Positions 8,604-16,810 of a DNA stretch of 64,000 nt are shown here, piece after piece. This stretch comes from Paenibacillus auburnensis (GTDB lineage: Bacteria > Bacillota > Bacilli > Paenibacillales > Paenibacillaceae). Every line of letters starts with the position of its first letter. Positions within the stretch are counted from its first letter, which is position 1. The notes beneath the pieces are model-generated. The model ran no database searches and was not told the DNA's origin. It saw only the letters and a list, made by a program, of their open reading frames with translations. Position numbers and translations under genes: made by a program. The stretch spans positions 30,103-94,102 of the forward strand of contig NZ_CAKMMG010000013.1 of NCBI RefSeq assembly GCF_927798115.1, read 5' to 3'.

Positions 8604-8618
8604 TGACAATCATTCTCA
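8604..8618. promoter_or_regulatory. Fur-family-like operator upstream of zwf
   Basis: TGACAATCATTCTCA is a 7-1-7 inverted repeat that fits the Fur box TGATAATNATTATCA at 12 of the 14 specified positions. It lies within the probable promoter of zwf. Confidence 0.5.
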
Positions 8619-8819
8619 GCGCCGGTTAAATCATAAAAAACGCATAGCGGCGTGATGTCATTTTATCATATCCGTAGAAAGGATGCTATCACATTCCTGA
8701 CAGTTTTTCTCGGGATTTCGCAAATTTCCATTACTCTTTCTTATCCCTTTACATATTTCAGCTTATACTCCGGGATAAGGGCAGGCTGCTGCCAGCCATC
8801 TTCTATTATACCGCTACGC

Positions 8820-8843
8820 AAAAAGCTCCGCAAACGCGGAGCT
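8820..8843 (-). terminator. ywmB terminator
   Basis: On the minus strand AGCTCCGC-GTTT-GCGGAGCT is followed by TTTTGCG, 57 bases after the ywmB stop. The rest of the 8574-8899 gap holds only the zwf promoter and the Fur-like site. Confidence 0.85.
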
Positions 8844-8899
8844 GGTGTGCAAAGCTTCTGGCTGAAATTGTGTGTGATGATCATTAAACTTTCGCCGAA

Positions 8900-9718
8900 T
8901 CAATACTCAATGGTAATCAGCGGCAATCCGATCGTCACACGGTTGCTGTTGTCATTGCCGTTCTTATGTACGGCTGTCTGCAGAGCTATCCTATGATCTC
9001 CGCTATTCACAAACCGGCTCAGCCCTGGAACACTATAAGACCGGCTGCAGGTCGTATCATCCTTATAATCTTCCACCGCTGTCATCCCGGACAAACGGCC
9101 GGCAATCGTTCCTTCAATTCCGGCAAGTGCTTCACGGGGGGAGTCCTGCACTGACGCTACACCTTGAAGTGAAGCATTCCACTCCGGCGCAATGCCAGCC
9201 GCCTGCATTAGTGTCCCCGCTTCTTGTGCAACAGCCTGGATGTTGGTCGCCTTGAGCAGATCCCGCGTCTCGACAGTTACAATCACATAACTGCTGTCCG
9301 GACCCAGCTCACTCCAAAACATGGAGATCTTACTATACAAATCCGGAGAGCCGGAAGCTCTGTAAGTGGCATGTCCATCTTCTTCGCTAGACTCTGCCTT
9401 GCCGAGTCCGAGCTGTGCAGCCAGCAGGTCTACTTGCCTTACGGCGTCTACAGCATTCCCGCTGTATGCTCCCTGCCATTTCAGGACAAGCCGCAACGGA
9501 GAACCTGCTGCCGTAACTTCTTGTCCTACAGCTGCCAGGAGCTCCAGTGACTGGGGCAACGCAGCAGGGCCGGATGAAGCGGGAGAGGCCGCTGACGCAG
9601 CTGCACTTCCATGGTCAGCCCCGCTGCGGAACCCGGCCAGCAAGAGCACCAGCATACACATGCAAAGAATCAGCAGTATCATTTTACCTTTCCCTTGTCC
9701 CCGGTTCCCCAGTCCCAT
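8900..9718 (-). CDS. ywmB: YwmB-family protein (membrane-anchored, TATA-box-binding-like fold)
   Basis: About 272 residues. The N-terminus has a basic stretch then a hydrophobic segment (MILLILCMCMLVLLLAGF), a signal or anchor, followed by an Ala/Ser-rich linker. The C-terminal RIALQTAVHKNG and VTIGLPLITIEY resemble the end of Bacillus YwmB. YwmB's structure resembles a TATA-binding protein but its function is unknown. The ATG at 9718 was chosen because AGAGGGAGATGCCGT precedes it; in-frame starts at 9736 and 9769 (TTG) are possible. It lies downstream of the Lia system, separated by the liaR terminator, so it is probably transcribed on its own. Confidence 0.72.
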   Translation of the reverse strand: MGLGNRGQGKGKMILLILCMCMLVLLLAGFRSGADHGSAAASAASPASSGPAALPQSLELLAAVGQEVTAAGSPLRLVLKWQGAYSGNAVDAVRQVDLLAAQLGLGKAESSEEDGHATYRASGSPDLYSKISMFWSELGPDSSYVIVTVETRDLLKATNIQAVAQEAGTLMQAAGIAPEWNASLQGVASVQDSPREALAGIEGTIAGRLSGMTAVEDYKDDTTCSRSYSVPGLSRFVNSGDHRIALQTAVHKNGNDNSNRVTIGLPLITIEY

Positions 9719-9814
9719 ACGGCATCTCCCTCTCATCCAATCTAGCAATCTACTAGACAGGATTACCAACTATGAGAGGGAATATACGTGCATACGCAAT
9801 CAGCTCTATACAAC

Positions 9815-9846
9815 AAAAAACAGAACAGGCTTATATCCCCGTTCTG
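9815..9846 (-). terminator. liaR terminator
   Basis: On the minus strand CAGAACGGG pairs with CCTGTTCTG (one mismatch) and is followed by TTTTTTG. It closes the Lia transcription unit. Confidence 0.8.
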
Positions 9847-9872
9847 CTAAGAATTCTTATATAGACTAATAA

Positions 9873-10523
9873 TTATTCTGCCAGCCCGTTCTTATATGCA
9901 TAAATAGCTGCCTGGGTCCGGTCTTCCACACCCAGCTTGGCGAGGATGTTCGTAACGTGGAATTTCACGGTCTTGATTCCGATAATCAGCTGATCGGCAA
10001 TGTCCTGATTGGATTTGCCCTGGGCCAGCAGCTTCAGCACTTCCATCTCACGTTCGGTAAGCTCCTTGTAGGCCGGAACCTCGCCTTTGGCATTGTCGCG
10101 GAAGCGGTTCATCATTTTGGAAGCCACTTGGGATTCCAGCACCGACTGGCCCCGGGCCGCAGCGCGGATGGCATCCGCCACTTCACTGGCCCGCGATGTT
10201 TTAAGCAGATAGCTAAACGCACCAGCTTCAATAACAGGGTACATCTTCTCATCATCCAGATAACTGGTCAGCACAATGACTTTACATTCCGGATAAAGTT
10301 TAAGTAGCCGTTTGGTCGTCTCTATACCGTCCATGCCTTCCATGACAAGGTCCATCAGCACAACATCCGGATTATACTCCTGTGCCAGACGTATGCCTTC
10401 TTCACCGCTTCCGGCTTCGCCGACCACTTCAATTCCGTCTTCGGTACCAAGCACTGCGGCAAGTCCGATCCGCACCATCTCATGATCATCTACCAGCAAA
10501 ACTTTAATATCTTCCGTTTCCAT
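9873..10523 (-). CDS. liaR: response regulator LiaR-type (NarL/LuxR family)
   Basis: 216 residues. The receiver domain has the acidic pair in LLVDDHE and the phospho-acceptor Asp in VVLMDLVMEG (about residue 57). The C-terminal LuxR helix-turn-helix reads LTEREMEVLKLLAQGKSNQD. It lies 15 bases after the histidine kinase gene and follows a LiaF gene, the order of the cell-envelope-stress LiaFSR system. Phosphorylated LiaR activates the lia/psp genes when lipid-II-cycle antibiotics damage the envelope. The likely targets lie immediately upstream in the same cluster (12524-14743). Confidence 0.9.
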   Translation of the reverse strand: METEDIKVLLVDDHEMVRIGLAAVLGTEDGIEVVGEAGSGEEGIRLAQEYNPDVVLMDLVMEGMDGIETTKRLLKLYPECKVIVLTSYLDDEKMYPVIEAGAFSYLLKTSRASEVADAIRAAARGQSVLESQVASKMMNRFRDNAKGEVPAYKELTEREMEVLKLLAQGKSNQDIADQLIIGIKTVKFHVTNILAKLGVEDRTQAAIYAYKNGLAE

Positions 10524-10538
10524 GGCTTCCCTTACCCC

Positions 10539-11573
10539 CTATTCATTGACTAACGGTACGGTAATTTCAATGCGCATGCCTTTGCCTGGCGCCGTAATGA
10601 ATTGGATCGAGCCTCCGGTTTCCGCTATCCGCTCCTGCATATTCGATAACCCGTAGGAGGTCTGTTTACTCTCGTCCATCTCAAACCCGATGCCGTCATC
10701 GCGCAGCGTCAGCCGGACAGTATCGCCCCGGCGGTGTAGCCGGATTTCCATTTTTTCTGCTTTGGCGTGGCGCAAAGTGTTCGAGATCGCTTCCTGCACG
10801 ATGCGGAACAGATGGTTCTCAATGCCTTTCATTAAATGCACATCCGGATCCATCTCGAAAATAATCTCCATCGGAACCTTGATCCTCAGCTCTTTGATCA
10901 GCTCCTGCAGCCCTTGTTCCAGCCCTTTACCCTCCAGATACACAGGCCGCAGATGCAGCAGCAGCGCCCTCATCTCCGACTGGGCTACTGCAGACATCTC
11001 TTCAATCAGCGCAATTTGCCGCTGTGCCTTATCAAAATCCTTCTCCAGCGTTCTCCCTACAGCCGTCGCCGTCATGGAAATGGCGAACAGCTGCTGAGAC
11101 ACTGCATCATGCAGCTCCCGCGCAAGCCGCTGCCGCTCCTCCATAATTGCCGTTACCCGCGCCTGCTCGGCCAGCTTGGCGTTATTGGTTGACAGGCGCT
11201 GCAGCGTATTGACCTGATTCTCCCACTTGCCGCTGATCCGGCCGAGCTGCTCCCCGAGTCTGCCCAGCTCATCGCTGCCGAGCTCCGGCATCGCCGGGGT
11301 AAGATTGCCTTTTTCCCACGCCACCAGTGTCCCCCGCAGCAGCTCCAGCCGGCGCTTGATCCGGAAGCTCTGATAGAAGCCGAACCCAAGCCCGAAGGCC
11401 ACCGGCAGCAGAGTCAGCGTCACAGCTGTCCTGATCCCGATTTCCCAATTCTCAAAAGGCTGCAAATAACCATATGTATACATAATGTACAGGATAACCA
11501 GCAGCATGACAAAGGAGAATAAAGCTCCCTCACCCATGCTGCGCGTCATCATATTGCTGCTTTTTTTATCCAC
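10539..11573 (-). CDS. liaS: sensor histidine kinase LiaS-type
   Basis: 344 residues. Two membrane segments (about 15-35 and 48-68) enclose a very short external loop, the intramembrane-sensing design. A HAMP-like linker is followed by HisKA_3 (RLARELHDAVSQQLF, conserved His) and an HATPase_c domain with DDGIGFE and APGKGMRIEI. It phosphorylates LiaR. LiaF (11612) lies directly upstream and by analogy holds the kinase silent without stress. The ATG at 11573 follows GAGGGAGGACTCCTTAGCG. Confidence 0.9.
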   Translation of the reverse strand: MDKKSSNMMTRSMGEGALFSFVMLLVILYIMYTYGYLQPFENWEIGIRTAVTLTLLPVAFGLGFGFYQSFRIKRRLELLRGTLVAWEKGNLTPAMPELGSDELGRLGEQLGRISGKWENQVNTLQRLSTNNAKLAEQARVTAIMEERQRLARELHDAVSQQLFAISMTATAVGRTLEKDFDKAQRQIALIEEMSAVAQSEMRALLLHLRPVYLEGKGLEQGLQELIKELRIKVPMEIIFEMDPDVHLMKGIENHLFRIVQEAISNTLRHAKAEKMEIRLHRRGDTVRLTLRDDGIGFEMDESKQTSYGLSNMQERIAETGGSIQFITAPGKGMRIEITVPLVNE

Positions 11574-11611
11574 GCTAAGGAGTCCTCCCTCTCAAATTAA
11601 ATGCCAGGCTG

Positions 11612-12259
11612 TCAGGATATCCTCACATCCAAGTCGCCCATCAAATAGGAGATATTGAACTTTACCTTATGCTCACTGGTATCATAGTTGGCCGATTTCC
11701 AGTTCAGCCTGTTCATCATCCCCGTGTCGCGGTGGCTGCCGAATTCAATCGATCCGAACAACACAAACGCTTCAATCTCCACACCATAATCCTCGGACAG
11801 ATGAAGGTCCATGTCGCCGAAAACACCCTGAAACAGCATGACTGTCTCCTTATCCTCGGCCATCGCCAGCGAAAGATCCACATCAGCCTCCCCAAGCACA
11901 TGCCACGCGCTCAGACTGCGCATTACCCAAGGTGACAGGTCCCAATCAAACCGGGAAGAGAAGCTCTGTTTCTGCATGAACCCTTTTCCGCGCTGCAGCC
12001 GTTTGGATTTGACAAAAAACATCCCGAGCGAGATTAGGCAGATGCCCAGCACCAGCAGCAAATGATCCAGCAGCAGCAGCACTGCGCCGATTCCGAGCAG
12101 CTTATAGCCCTGCTTGACCTTGCCCGACGTCGTCCGGTAAACCCCCAGCAGCAGGAACAGAAGCGCGACAACGGAGAAAAATCCGATCCATTTGCCAAAA
12201 ATCATCAAGCAGCCCACACCAATAAGTCCAATGGCAATCAAACGGTTCCGTTTATCCAT
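11612..12259 (-). CDS. liaF: LiaF-type membrane inhibitor (cell-wall-active antibiotics response protein)
   Basis: 215 residues from the ATG at 12259, which follows AGGAGGTGCGAA. The N-terminal half has about four hydrophobic segments; the C-terminal half is a beta-rich DUF2154/LiaF domain ending DLDVRIS. In Bacillus LiaF represses LiaS until envelope damage occurs. The start codon is directly downstream of a dispersed repeat (12266-12333) that supplies its ribosome site. A terminator at 12440 separates it from the PspA gene, so liaFSR may have its own promoter within or before the repeat. Confidence 0.87.
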   Translation of the reverse strand: MDKRNRLIAIGLIGVGCLMIFGKWIGFFSVVALLFLLLGVYRTTSGKVKQGYKLLGIGAVLLLLDHLLLVLGICLISLGMFFVKSKRLQRGKGFMQKQSFSSRFDWDLSPWVMRSLSAWHVLGEADVDLSLAMAEDKETVMLFQGVFGDMDLHLSEDYGVEIEAFVLFGSIEFGSHRDTGMMNRLNWKSANYDTSEHKVKFNISYLMGDLDVRIS

Positions 12260-12265
12260 TTCGCA

Positions 12266-12333
12266 CCTCCTAAAAGTTTTGCGGAGCAAAACTAACTTCG
12301 TAAGCATCATCTTAAGTTTTGCGGAGCAAAACT
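12266..12333 (-). repeat. dispersed AAAACTT repeat, copy at liaF
   Basis: Two copies of the palindrome AGTTTTGC-GGA-GCAAAACT (12275-12293 and 12315-12333) flank a spacer whose minus-strand text includes GATGCTTACGAAG. On the minus strand it ends in CAAAACTTTTAGGAGG, the liaF ribosome site. Related copies lie at 26926, 40186 and 51047, each ending in a gene's ribosome site. Confidence 0.7.
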
Positions 12334-12439
12334 ATCCTATATAAAAAGGGAATCTCCACCTGTTCCGCGGAGAATCAGCTTCTTTAGCCTAATTTAATTG
12401 TTACTATAGTAAAAAATCTGTTTACCGCATCCCGCTATA

Positions 12440-12479
12440 AAAGCCATACCGGTATGGAGATCCATACCGTATGGCTTTA
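12440..12479 (-). terminator. terminator after the liaH/pspA gene
   Basis: A long hairpin with arms AAAGCCATACCGGTATGG and CCATACCGTATGGCTTT around AGAT, followed on the minus strand by TTTTATAGC. Confidence 0.8.
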
Positions 12480-12523
12480 CCTTGTTCAGCATATCATATC
12501 TGCCTAGTTTTTAGGAACAGGCA

Positions 12524-13231
12524 TTAGTCTTCTTTTTTGTCTAAAGATGGTGTTCCAGCTGTCGGGTTCAATTTGCTCTTCAGGGCTGCAAGCTGTTCTT
12601 CTACCTTCAGCTGTTTTTCGGCGTCAACCGGTTTGGTGTACACACCAGCCGACGGGCTGTAAGGGGCGCGCATAACATCTGCTTCTGCTTCAAGCTGCAT
12701 GATTTTTTCTTCCATGCGGTGGAAGCCGAGGGATGCGCTGCCGCTCTCAATAGAATGAACGCTGCTGATCTGTGACATTTGCTTTTTGGCCTTGGCCATT
12801 TGGGCGCGGGATACCAGCTCATTGCGTTTGTTGCGCAGCTTATAGAACTCATCCTTCATTTCATGCAGCTGCTGTACCAGTTCTTTGGCCTGCACTTCTG
12901 CCTGAGCGTGAAGATCGCCGTATTCCACTTGCTTCTGGTCGAAGTAGATCTTTTCTTCCAGCAGCTTGCGGGTAACTTCCTCCTGTCCGTTCTTCAGCGC
13001 AAGTTCAGCCTGGGCTGCACGCTGTCCGGACATTTTGGCTGCTTCCTCAACACGCTGTTTCATGCGGCGCTCGTTAGCCATTTGCTTGGCAACTGTCACC
13101 TCAGCTTCGTGAATTTCAGCCTCCATATCGCGCAGATATTGGTTCAGCATTACGATTGGGTCCTCTACTTTATCCAGCAAGTCGTTTACCGACGCCTTTG
13201 TCATATCCTTAATCCGTTGAAATACTCCCAT
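12524..13231 (-). CDS. liaH: PspA/IM30 (LiaH-type) envelope-stress protein
   Basis: 235 residues, almost entirely charged helix from about 25 to 190, typical of the ESCRT-III-like PspA/LiaH/Vipp1 family; the N-terminus MGVFQRIKDMTKASVNDLLDKVEDP matches helix 0/1, which binds membranes. It assembles into rings or spirals that stabilise damaged cytoplasmic membrane. The ATG at 13231 is three bases after the PspC stop and its ribosome site lies inside that gene. It is the second of two PspA paralogues here (the other is 13716-14393). The liaH symbol rests on adjacency to liaFSR. Confidence 0.85.
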   Translation of the reverse strand: MGVFQRIKDMTKASVNDLLDKVEDPIVMLNQYLRDMEAEIHEAEVTVAKQMANERRMKQRVEEAAKMSGQRAAQAELALKNGQEEVTRKLLEEKIYFDQKQVEYGDLHAQAEVQAKELVQQLHEMKDEFYKLRNKRNELVSRAQMAKAKKQMSQISSVHSIESGSASLGFHRMEEKIMQLEAEADVMRAPYSPSAGVYTKPVDAEKQLKVEEQLAALKSKLNPTAGTPSLDKKED

Positions 13232-13234
13232 GAT

Positions 13235-13711
13235 TTACACTTCTCCCTTCTCGTATTTAGCAAGTTTTTGTTTCAATTCTTCTACTTCTTTTTGCAGTGC
13301 CTTCTTCTCAATATCCTTCATCATGGCATCCAGACCGGAGTCTTGAGCCGAGTAAGCATTGGCTTTATCATATCCGGGGTTATAGCCGGGCTGTCCGCCG
13401 TGTCCGCCATATCCTCCCTGTCCTTGCGGGCCTTGTGGTCCGCGTCCATATCCGGGGCCGCCAGTGAACGGTCCGCCGTATGGGCCGCCGGGTGCTCCCG
13501 GTCCAGGTCCGAACGGATTGTACTGTGTAGGCTCCTTCGGAATAACCATTGCTGCGATGAGATATACCAGAATTGTCGTGCCTCCGGTAAACGGAATGCT
13601 GACCAGCAGCAGAATCCGGAACAGGGTAGAGTCAATACCGAGAGTCTCGGACAATCCTCCAGCCAGCCCTGTCATCACCTTGTCACGGGTTGAACGATAC
13701 AATCGGGTCAT
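13235..13711 (-). CDS. PspC-domain membrane protein with Gly/Pro linker and coiled coil
   Basis: 158 residues from the ATG at 13711, preceded by AAAGGAGTAGTTCT. The N-terminal PspC domain (LYRSTRDKVMTGLAGGLSET) has a hydrophobic segment (about 30-58). Then follow a Gly/Pro/Tyr-rich linker of about 55 residues and a terminal Leu-rich coiled coil (KKALQKEVEELKQKLAKYE). PspC proteins sense or tether membrane stress and bind PspA. The gene lies between two pspA paralogues with spacings of 3-4 bases, so the three are translationally coupled. The coiled coil could dock on the PspA rods; that is inference. Confidence 0.85.
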   Translation of the reverse strand: MTRLYRSTRDKVMTGLAGGLSETLGIDSTLFRILLLVSIPFTGGTTILVYLIAAMVIPKEPTQYNPFGPGPGAPGGPYGGPFTGGPGYGRGPQGPQGQGGYGGHGGQPGYNPGYDKANAYSAQDSGLDAMMKDIEKKALQKEVEELKQKLAKYEKGEV

Positions 13712-13715
13712 AGAA

Positions 13716-14393
13716 CTACTCCTTTCCGCCATTGTTAAGCTTCTCCTTCAGTCGGGCCATTTCTCTTTCCAGCACCGTTGCCACCGTTTCACCGGCCTGC
13801 ACCGCGTATTCCTGTCCCATGCGGCGTAGGTCGCGGAGACTCTTCGCTTCCAGCTCCCAATCGTTCATCCGGTCTTCAAGCCGGCCGAACATTTTGGGTA
13901 CGTCACTGCCATTGCCGTAGGCAGTTGCTCTCTGGTTCATGCGCTGCTGAAGCCTTAGTGACTCCATCCGTGCCGCATAATACTGGCGTTTGTTATACAC
14001 CGTCTGATATTCAACCTTCAGTTCATTCAGCTGACTTTCCAGCTCATACAGCGATCCTTGGCTCTGTTCCAGCAGCCCGCTGTACTGCTCCAGCTTTTCC
14101 TCGTGAATAATCTTCTCCTGCAAAGCCATCTTCGCCAGATTATCCTCTCCGGCCTTCAGTGCCAGCAGCGCTTGCTCTTCACGTTTATTTCTCATGGCCG
14201 TAGCCTGATTCACCTGCTGCTGCAATTGCTTCGTGTGGGAAGCGTATTGCTGGTACAACCTTTCGGCTTCAGCGATCTCCTCACGGGTTGAATGTAAGAA
14301 TTGATCGATCAGCTTCACGGGGTCCTGGCTTTGTTCCAGACGTTCATTTAGATTAGCTACCGTAATATCCCTCATGCGGCGAAAAACACTCAT
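13716..14393 (-). CDS. PspA/IM30-family protein, second paralogue
   Basis: 225 residues, nearly all coiled helix. The N-terminus MSVFRRMRDITVANLNERLEQSQDPVKLI follows the PspA pattern (membrane helix, then the DP turn). The Gln-rich stretch at about 45-65 differs from the other paralogue at 12524. It probably co-assembles with or competes with it on stressed membranes. The ATG at 14393 follows GGAGGGAGCAGGAAATC. The stop lies inside the ribosome site of the PspC gene. Confidence 0.83.
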   Translation of the reverse strand: MSVFRRMRDITVANLNERLEQSQDPVKLIDQFLHSTREEIAEAERLYQQYASHTKQLQQQVNQATAMRNKREEQALLALKAGEDNLAKMALQEKIIHEEKLEQYSGLLEQSQGSLYELESQLNELKVEYQTVYNKRQYYAARMESLRLQQRMNQRATAYGNGSDVPKMFGRLEDRMNDWELEAKSLRDLRRMGQEYAVQAGETVATVLEREMARLKEKLNNGGKE

Positions 14394-14440
14394 GATTTCC
14401 TGCTCCCTCCCTGCTTCTTAATTAAGTAATCTTCTAAAGC

Positions 14441-14743
14441 TTAGTATGTTCTGCCTCTTCTGCCTTTCAGTACCGAGATGCCCCAGACAACCAGTGCAAC
14501 CCCGAGCAGCGGTCCAATAATCCAGGACAGCTTCGAGATCAAAGCCATGACACCGATGAACAGCACTACCCAGCCGATAATCTTGCGTCCGCTTTTAATT
14601 CCGTAGTACCCGAGAGCCACCAGCAGGACCGGAAACAGGATTCCGAAGATTCCGTGAATCAGGTGGGGCAGCACTCCCATCAGCATAATCGCTCCAATCA
14701 CAATCAGGACAATCGCAAGTCCGTTACCTTTTCTATTTTGCAT
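14441..14743 (-). CDS. small LiaI-like membrane protein
   Basis: 100 residues with four hydrophobic segments and a basic tail (KGRRGRTY). It has the composition of LiaI/LiaF-type transmembrane domain proteins. It is the first gene of the stress cluster, so it probably anchors PspA/LiaH at the membrane, as LiaI does in Bacillus; that role is inferred from position. The ATG at 14743 is preceded by AAAGGCGGTGAGAAAAA. Confidence 0.7.
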   Translation of the reverse strand: MQNRKGNGLAIVLIVIGAIMLMGVLPHLIHGIFGILFPVLLVALGYYGIKSGRKIIGWVVLFIGVMALISKLSWIIGPLLGVALVVWGISVLKGRRGRTY

Positions 14744-14910
14744 TTTTTCTCACCGCCTTTCGTTGACCTTAACCTTATAGCCTTATTCTAGGGTAATCCG
14801 CAGACTTTCAAAACAGACCGTGGACGGTTTTATGAACTGGACCTTAGACGGGGCAGGCTTAGGACTGCAGGCTGCTGAGGGATGAAACTAGCCCCTTTGC
14901 CGCCTATCAG

Positions 14911-14939
14911 CGACTTTAAACCTCCAAACTGTGTATAAT
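14911..14939 (+). promoter_or_regulatory. candidate sigma-A promoter for the OmpR-type operon
   Basis: A perfect TATAAT (14934-14939) has a poor -35 (CGACTT, 14911-14916) 17 bases before it. It lies about 60 bases upstream of the response-regulator start. Confidence 0.4.
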
Positions 14940-15001
14940 TGTTGCAGGTATTCCTTAATATAGCTGCTGGTTAGATGCGGCAGAACAAAGGAGCAGTTCC
15001 A

Positions 15002-15688
15002 TTGAAGACACTATTGATTGTCGAGGATGACCGGAGCCTGAACAAAGGAATCTCCCTATCGCTTGCCCAGAACGGACTGCATATTGAACAGGCCTATACG
15101 CTGGCTATGGCTGAGCAAATATTCGCCTCGACCCCGGTAGATCTGATTCTGCTGGATATTAATCTCCCTGACGGAAGCGGTTTGGATTTCTGCGAGACGA
15201 TCCGGAGAACCTCAGAGGTACCAATAATTTTCCTGACTGCCAACGACATGGAGCCGGATATTGTCACCGGGTTTGCCCTGGGGGGAGACGATTATATCAC
15301 CAAACCGTTCAGCCTGATGATTCTCCGGGCCCGGGTGATGGCTGTTCTCAAAAGAGCCGCCCCGCAGCCGGAGGACAAAATAACGATCGGCCCCTTGAGT
15401 CTAGACTTCGGAAAACTGGAATTCTATAAGCACAAGGAGCAATTGACCCTAAGCAAAACTGAGATCAAGCTGCTGAACCTTCTGGTCTCCAACCCCGGCA
15501 TCATTTTAAATAGAGAACAGTTAATTGATAAAATCTGGTCGCAGGACGCGGAGTTTGTGGATGAGAATGCACTGACGGTAGCCGTCAAACGGTTGCGGGC
15601 CAAGATTGAGGATGAGCCTGCGGCGCCAAAATACATAAAAACAGTCTACGGCCTGGGGTATATGTGGGCGGAAAGGCCAAACCCATGA
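15002..15688 (+). CDS. OmpR-family response regulator
   Basis: 228 residues from the TTG at 15002, chosen because AAAGGAGCAGTTCCA precedes it; an ATG at 14975 has no such site. The receiver domain (LLIVEDDRS, phospho-Asp in LILLDINLPDG, Lys in ITKPFS) is followed by a winged-helix Trans_Reg_C domain ending KTVYGLGYMW. Its stop overlaps the kinase start by ATGA. With the kinase and the ABC exporter downstream it forms a sensing-plus-export unit of the kind used against peptide antibiotics. Confidence 0.92.
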   Translation: MKTLLIVEDDRSLNKGISLSLAQNGLHIEQAYTLAMAEQIFASTPVDLILLDINLPDGSGLDFCETIRRTSEVPIIFLTANDMEPDIVTGFALGGDDYITKPFSLMILRARVMAVLKRAAPQPEDKITIGPLSLDFGKLEFYKHKEQLTLSKTEIKLLNLLVSNPGIILNREQLIDKIWSQDAEFVDENALTVAVKRLRAKIEDEPAAPKYIKTVYGLGYMWAERPNP

Positions 15689-16719
15689 AGAGCGGCAAGA
15701 AGTTCCGGCCCTCTAAACGTGTTAGCCTTATTTTCCCCGTAATCTTTCTGCTGCTGGTATTGGGTTACACTGGAACGGCCACCTATCTGAACGGAGTAAA
15801 TCATGAATTCCTTAACCTTACCGTCCTCTTCGTGTTTTCTATACTAATCGTAGGCGCTTTGTGGAGCTGGATACTGCGGCGGCAGGTTGCCGGCTTCATG
15901 AATGCTTTGGATGAAATGGTGGACCGGGCGATTCACGGACGGGAGCAGCTGACCCATTTTGACGAAACCAGCCTCTCTTCCCTTGAGCATAAATTATTAC
16001 GCTACATAGAAATCAGCAAAGCGAATGAGCAGCATCTGGAGGCAGAAAAGAAGACTATCAAGGAGCTGATCTCGGATATCTCCCATCAGACCAAAACACC
16101 CCTCTCCAATATCCTGCTCTACAGCCAGCTGCTTGCCGAAACACGAGACCTGGGCGGCGATACCCGGCTTCTGCTGGATCAGATCGAGGCCCAATCGGAC
16201 AAGCTGGAATGGCTGATCACCTCGCTGATCAAACTATCCCGGCTGGAAACGGGCATGATCACCCTGCAGAGTGAGGTTAAACCCGTCCTTGCGACGCTTA
16301 CCACTGCCGTATCACACATCTATACACGCGCGGAAAATAAAGAAATCGGCATCCAAATTGAATGCGATCCCCGTACGGCCGCCCGTCATGATCATAAGTG
16401 GACCAGTGAAGCGCTGTTCAACCTGCTGGAGAATGCTGTGAAATATACGAATCCGGGCGGCAGCATCCGGGTTGTAGCCGAGAGTAATGAAATGTTTACG
16501 CGGATTGATATTTCCGATACAGGCATAGGGATTGCGAAGGATGAGCTTGAGCATATTTTCAAACGTTTTTACCGGGGACAGGGCGCCAGGGAATATGAAG
16601 GCATCGGAATCGGACTGTATTTGACGCGGAAGATTATCAGCACCCAGGGAGGTTTTATTACGGCGGCATCTGAGCCCGGCCAAGGAACCAAGCTCTCCAT
16701 CTTCCTCCCTCAGCTTTAA
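15685..16719 (+). CDS. sensor histidine kinase with short external loop
   Basis: 344 residues from the ATG at 15685 (ATGA overlap with the regulator). Two membrane segments (about 14-32 and 44-64) are joined by only about a dozen residues, so it probably senses within the membrane or through the partner transporter. HisKA carries ISDISHQTKTPLSN with the phospho-His, and HATPase_c shows N, G1 (DTGIGIAKDE) and G2 (GIGIGLYL) boxes. This architecture is typical of kinases paired with ABC exporters of antimicrobial peptides. Signal unknown. Confidence 0.9.
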   Translation: MKSGKKFRPSKRVSLIFPVIFLLLVLGYTGTATYLNGVNHEFLNLTVLFVFSILIVGALWSWILRRQVAGFMNALDEMVDRAIHGREQLTHFDETSLSSLEHKLLRYIEISKANEQHLEAEKKTIKELISDISHQTKTPLSNILLYSQLLAETRDLGGDTRLLLDQIEAQSDKLEWLITSLIKLSRLETGMITLQSEVKPVLATLTTAVSHIYTRAENKEIGIQIECDPRTAARHDHKWTSEALFNLLENAVKYTNPGGSIRVVAESNEMFTRIDISDTGIGIAKDELEHIFKRFYRGQGAREYEGIGIGLYLTRKIISTQGGFITAASEPGQGTKLSIFLPQL

Positions 16720-16810
16720 TTGTGTCAATACCGTCAGATTTCAGACACTGACCGGTTAGATTTGTCTGATATCTTAAGGAGCATTCAAGGATGATGGAGG
16801 GGAATCAGCT

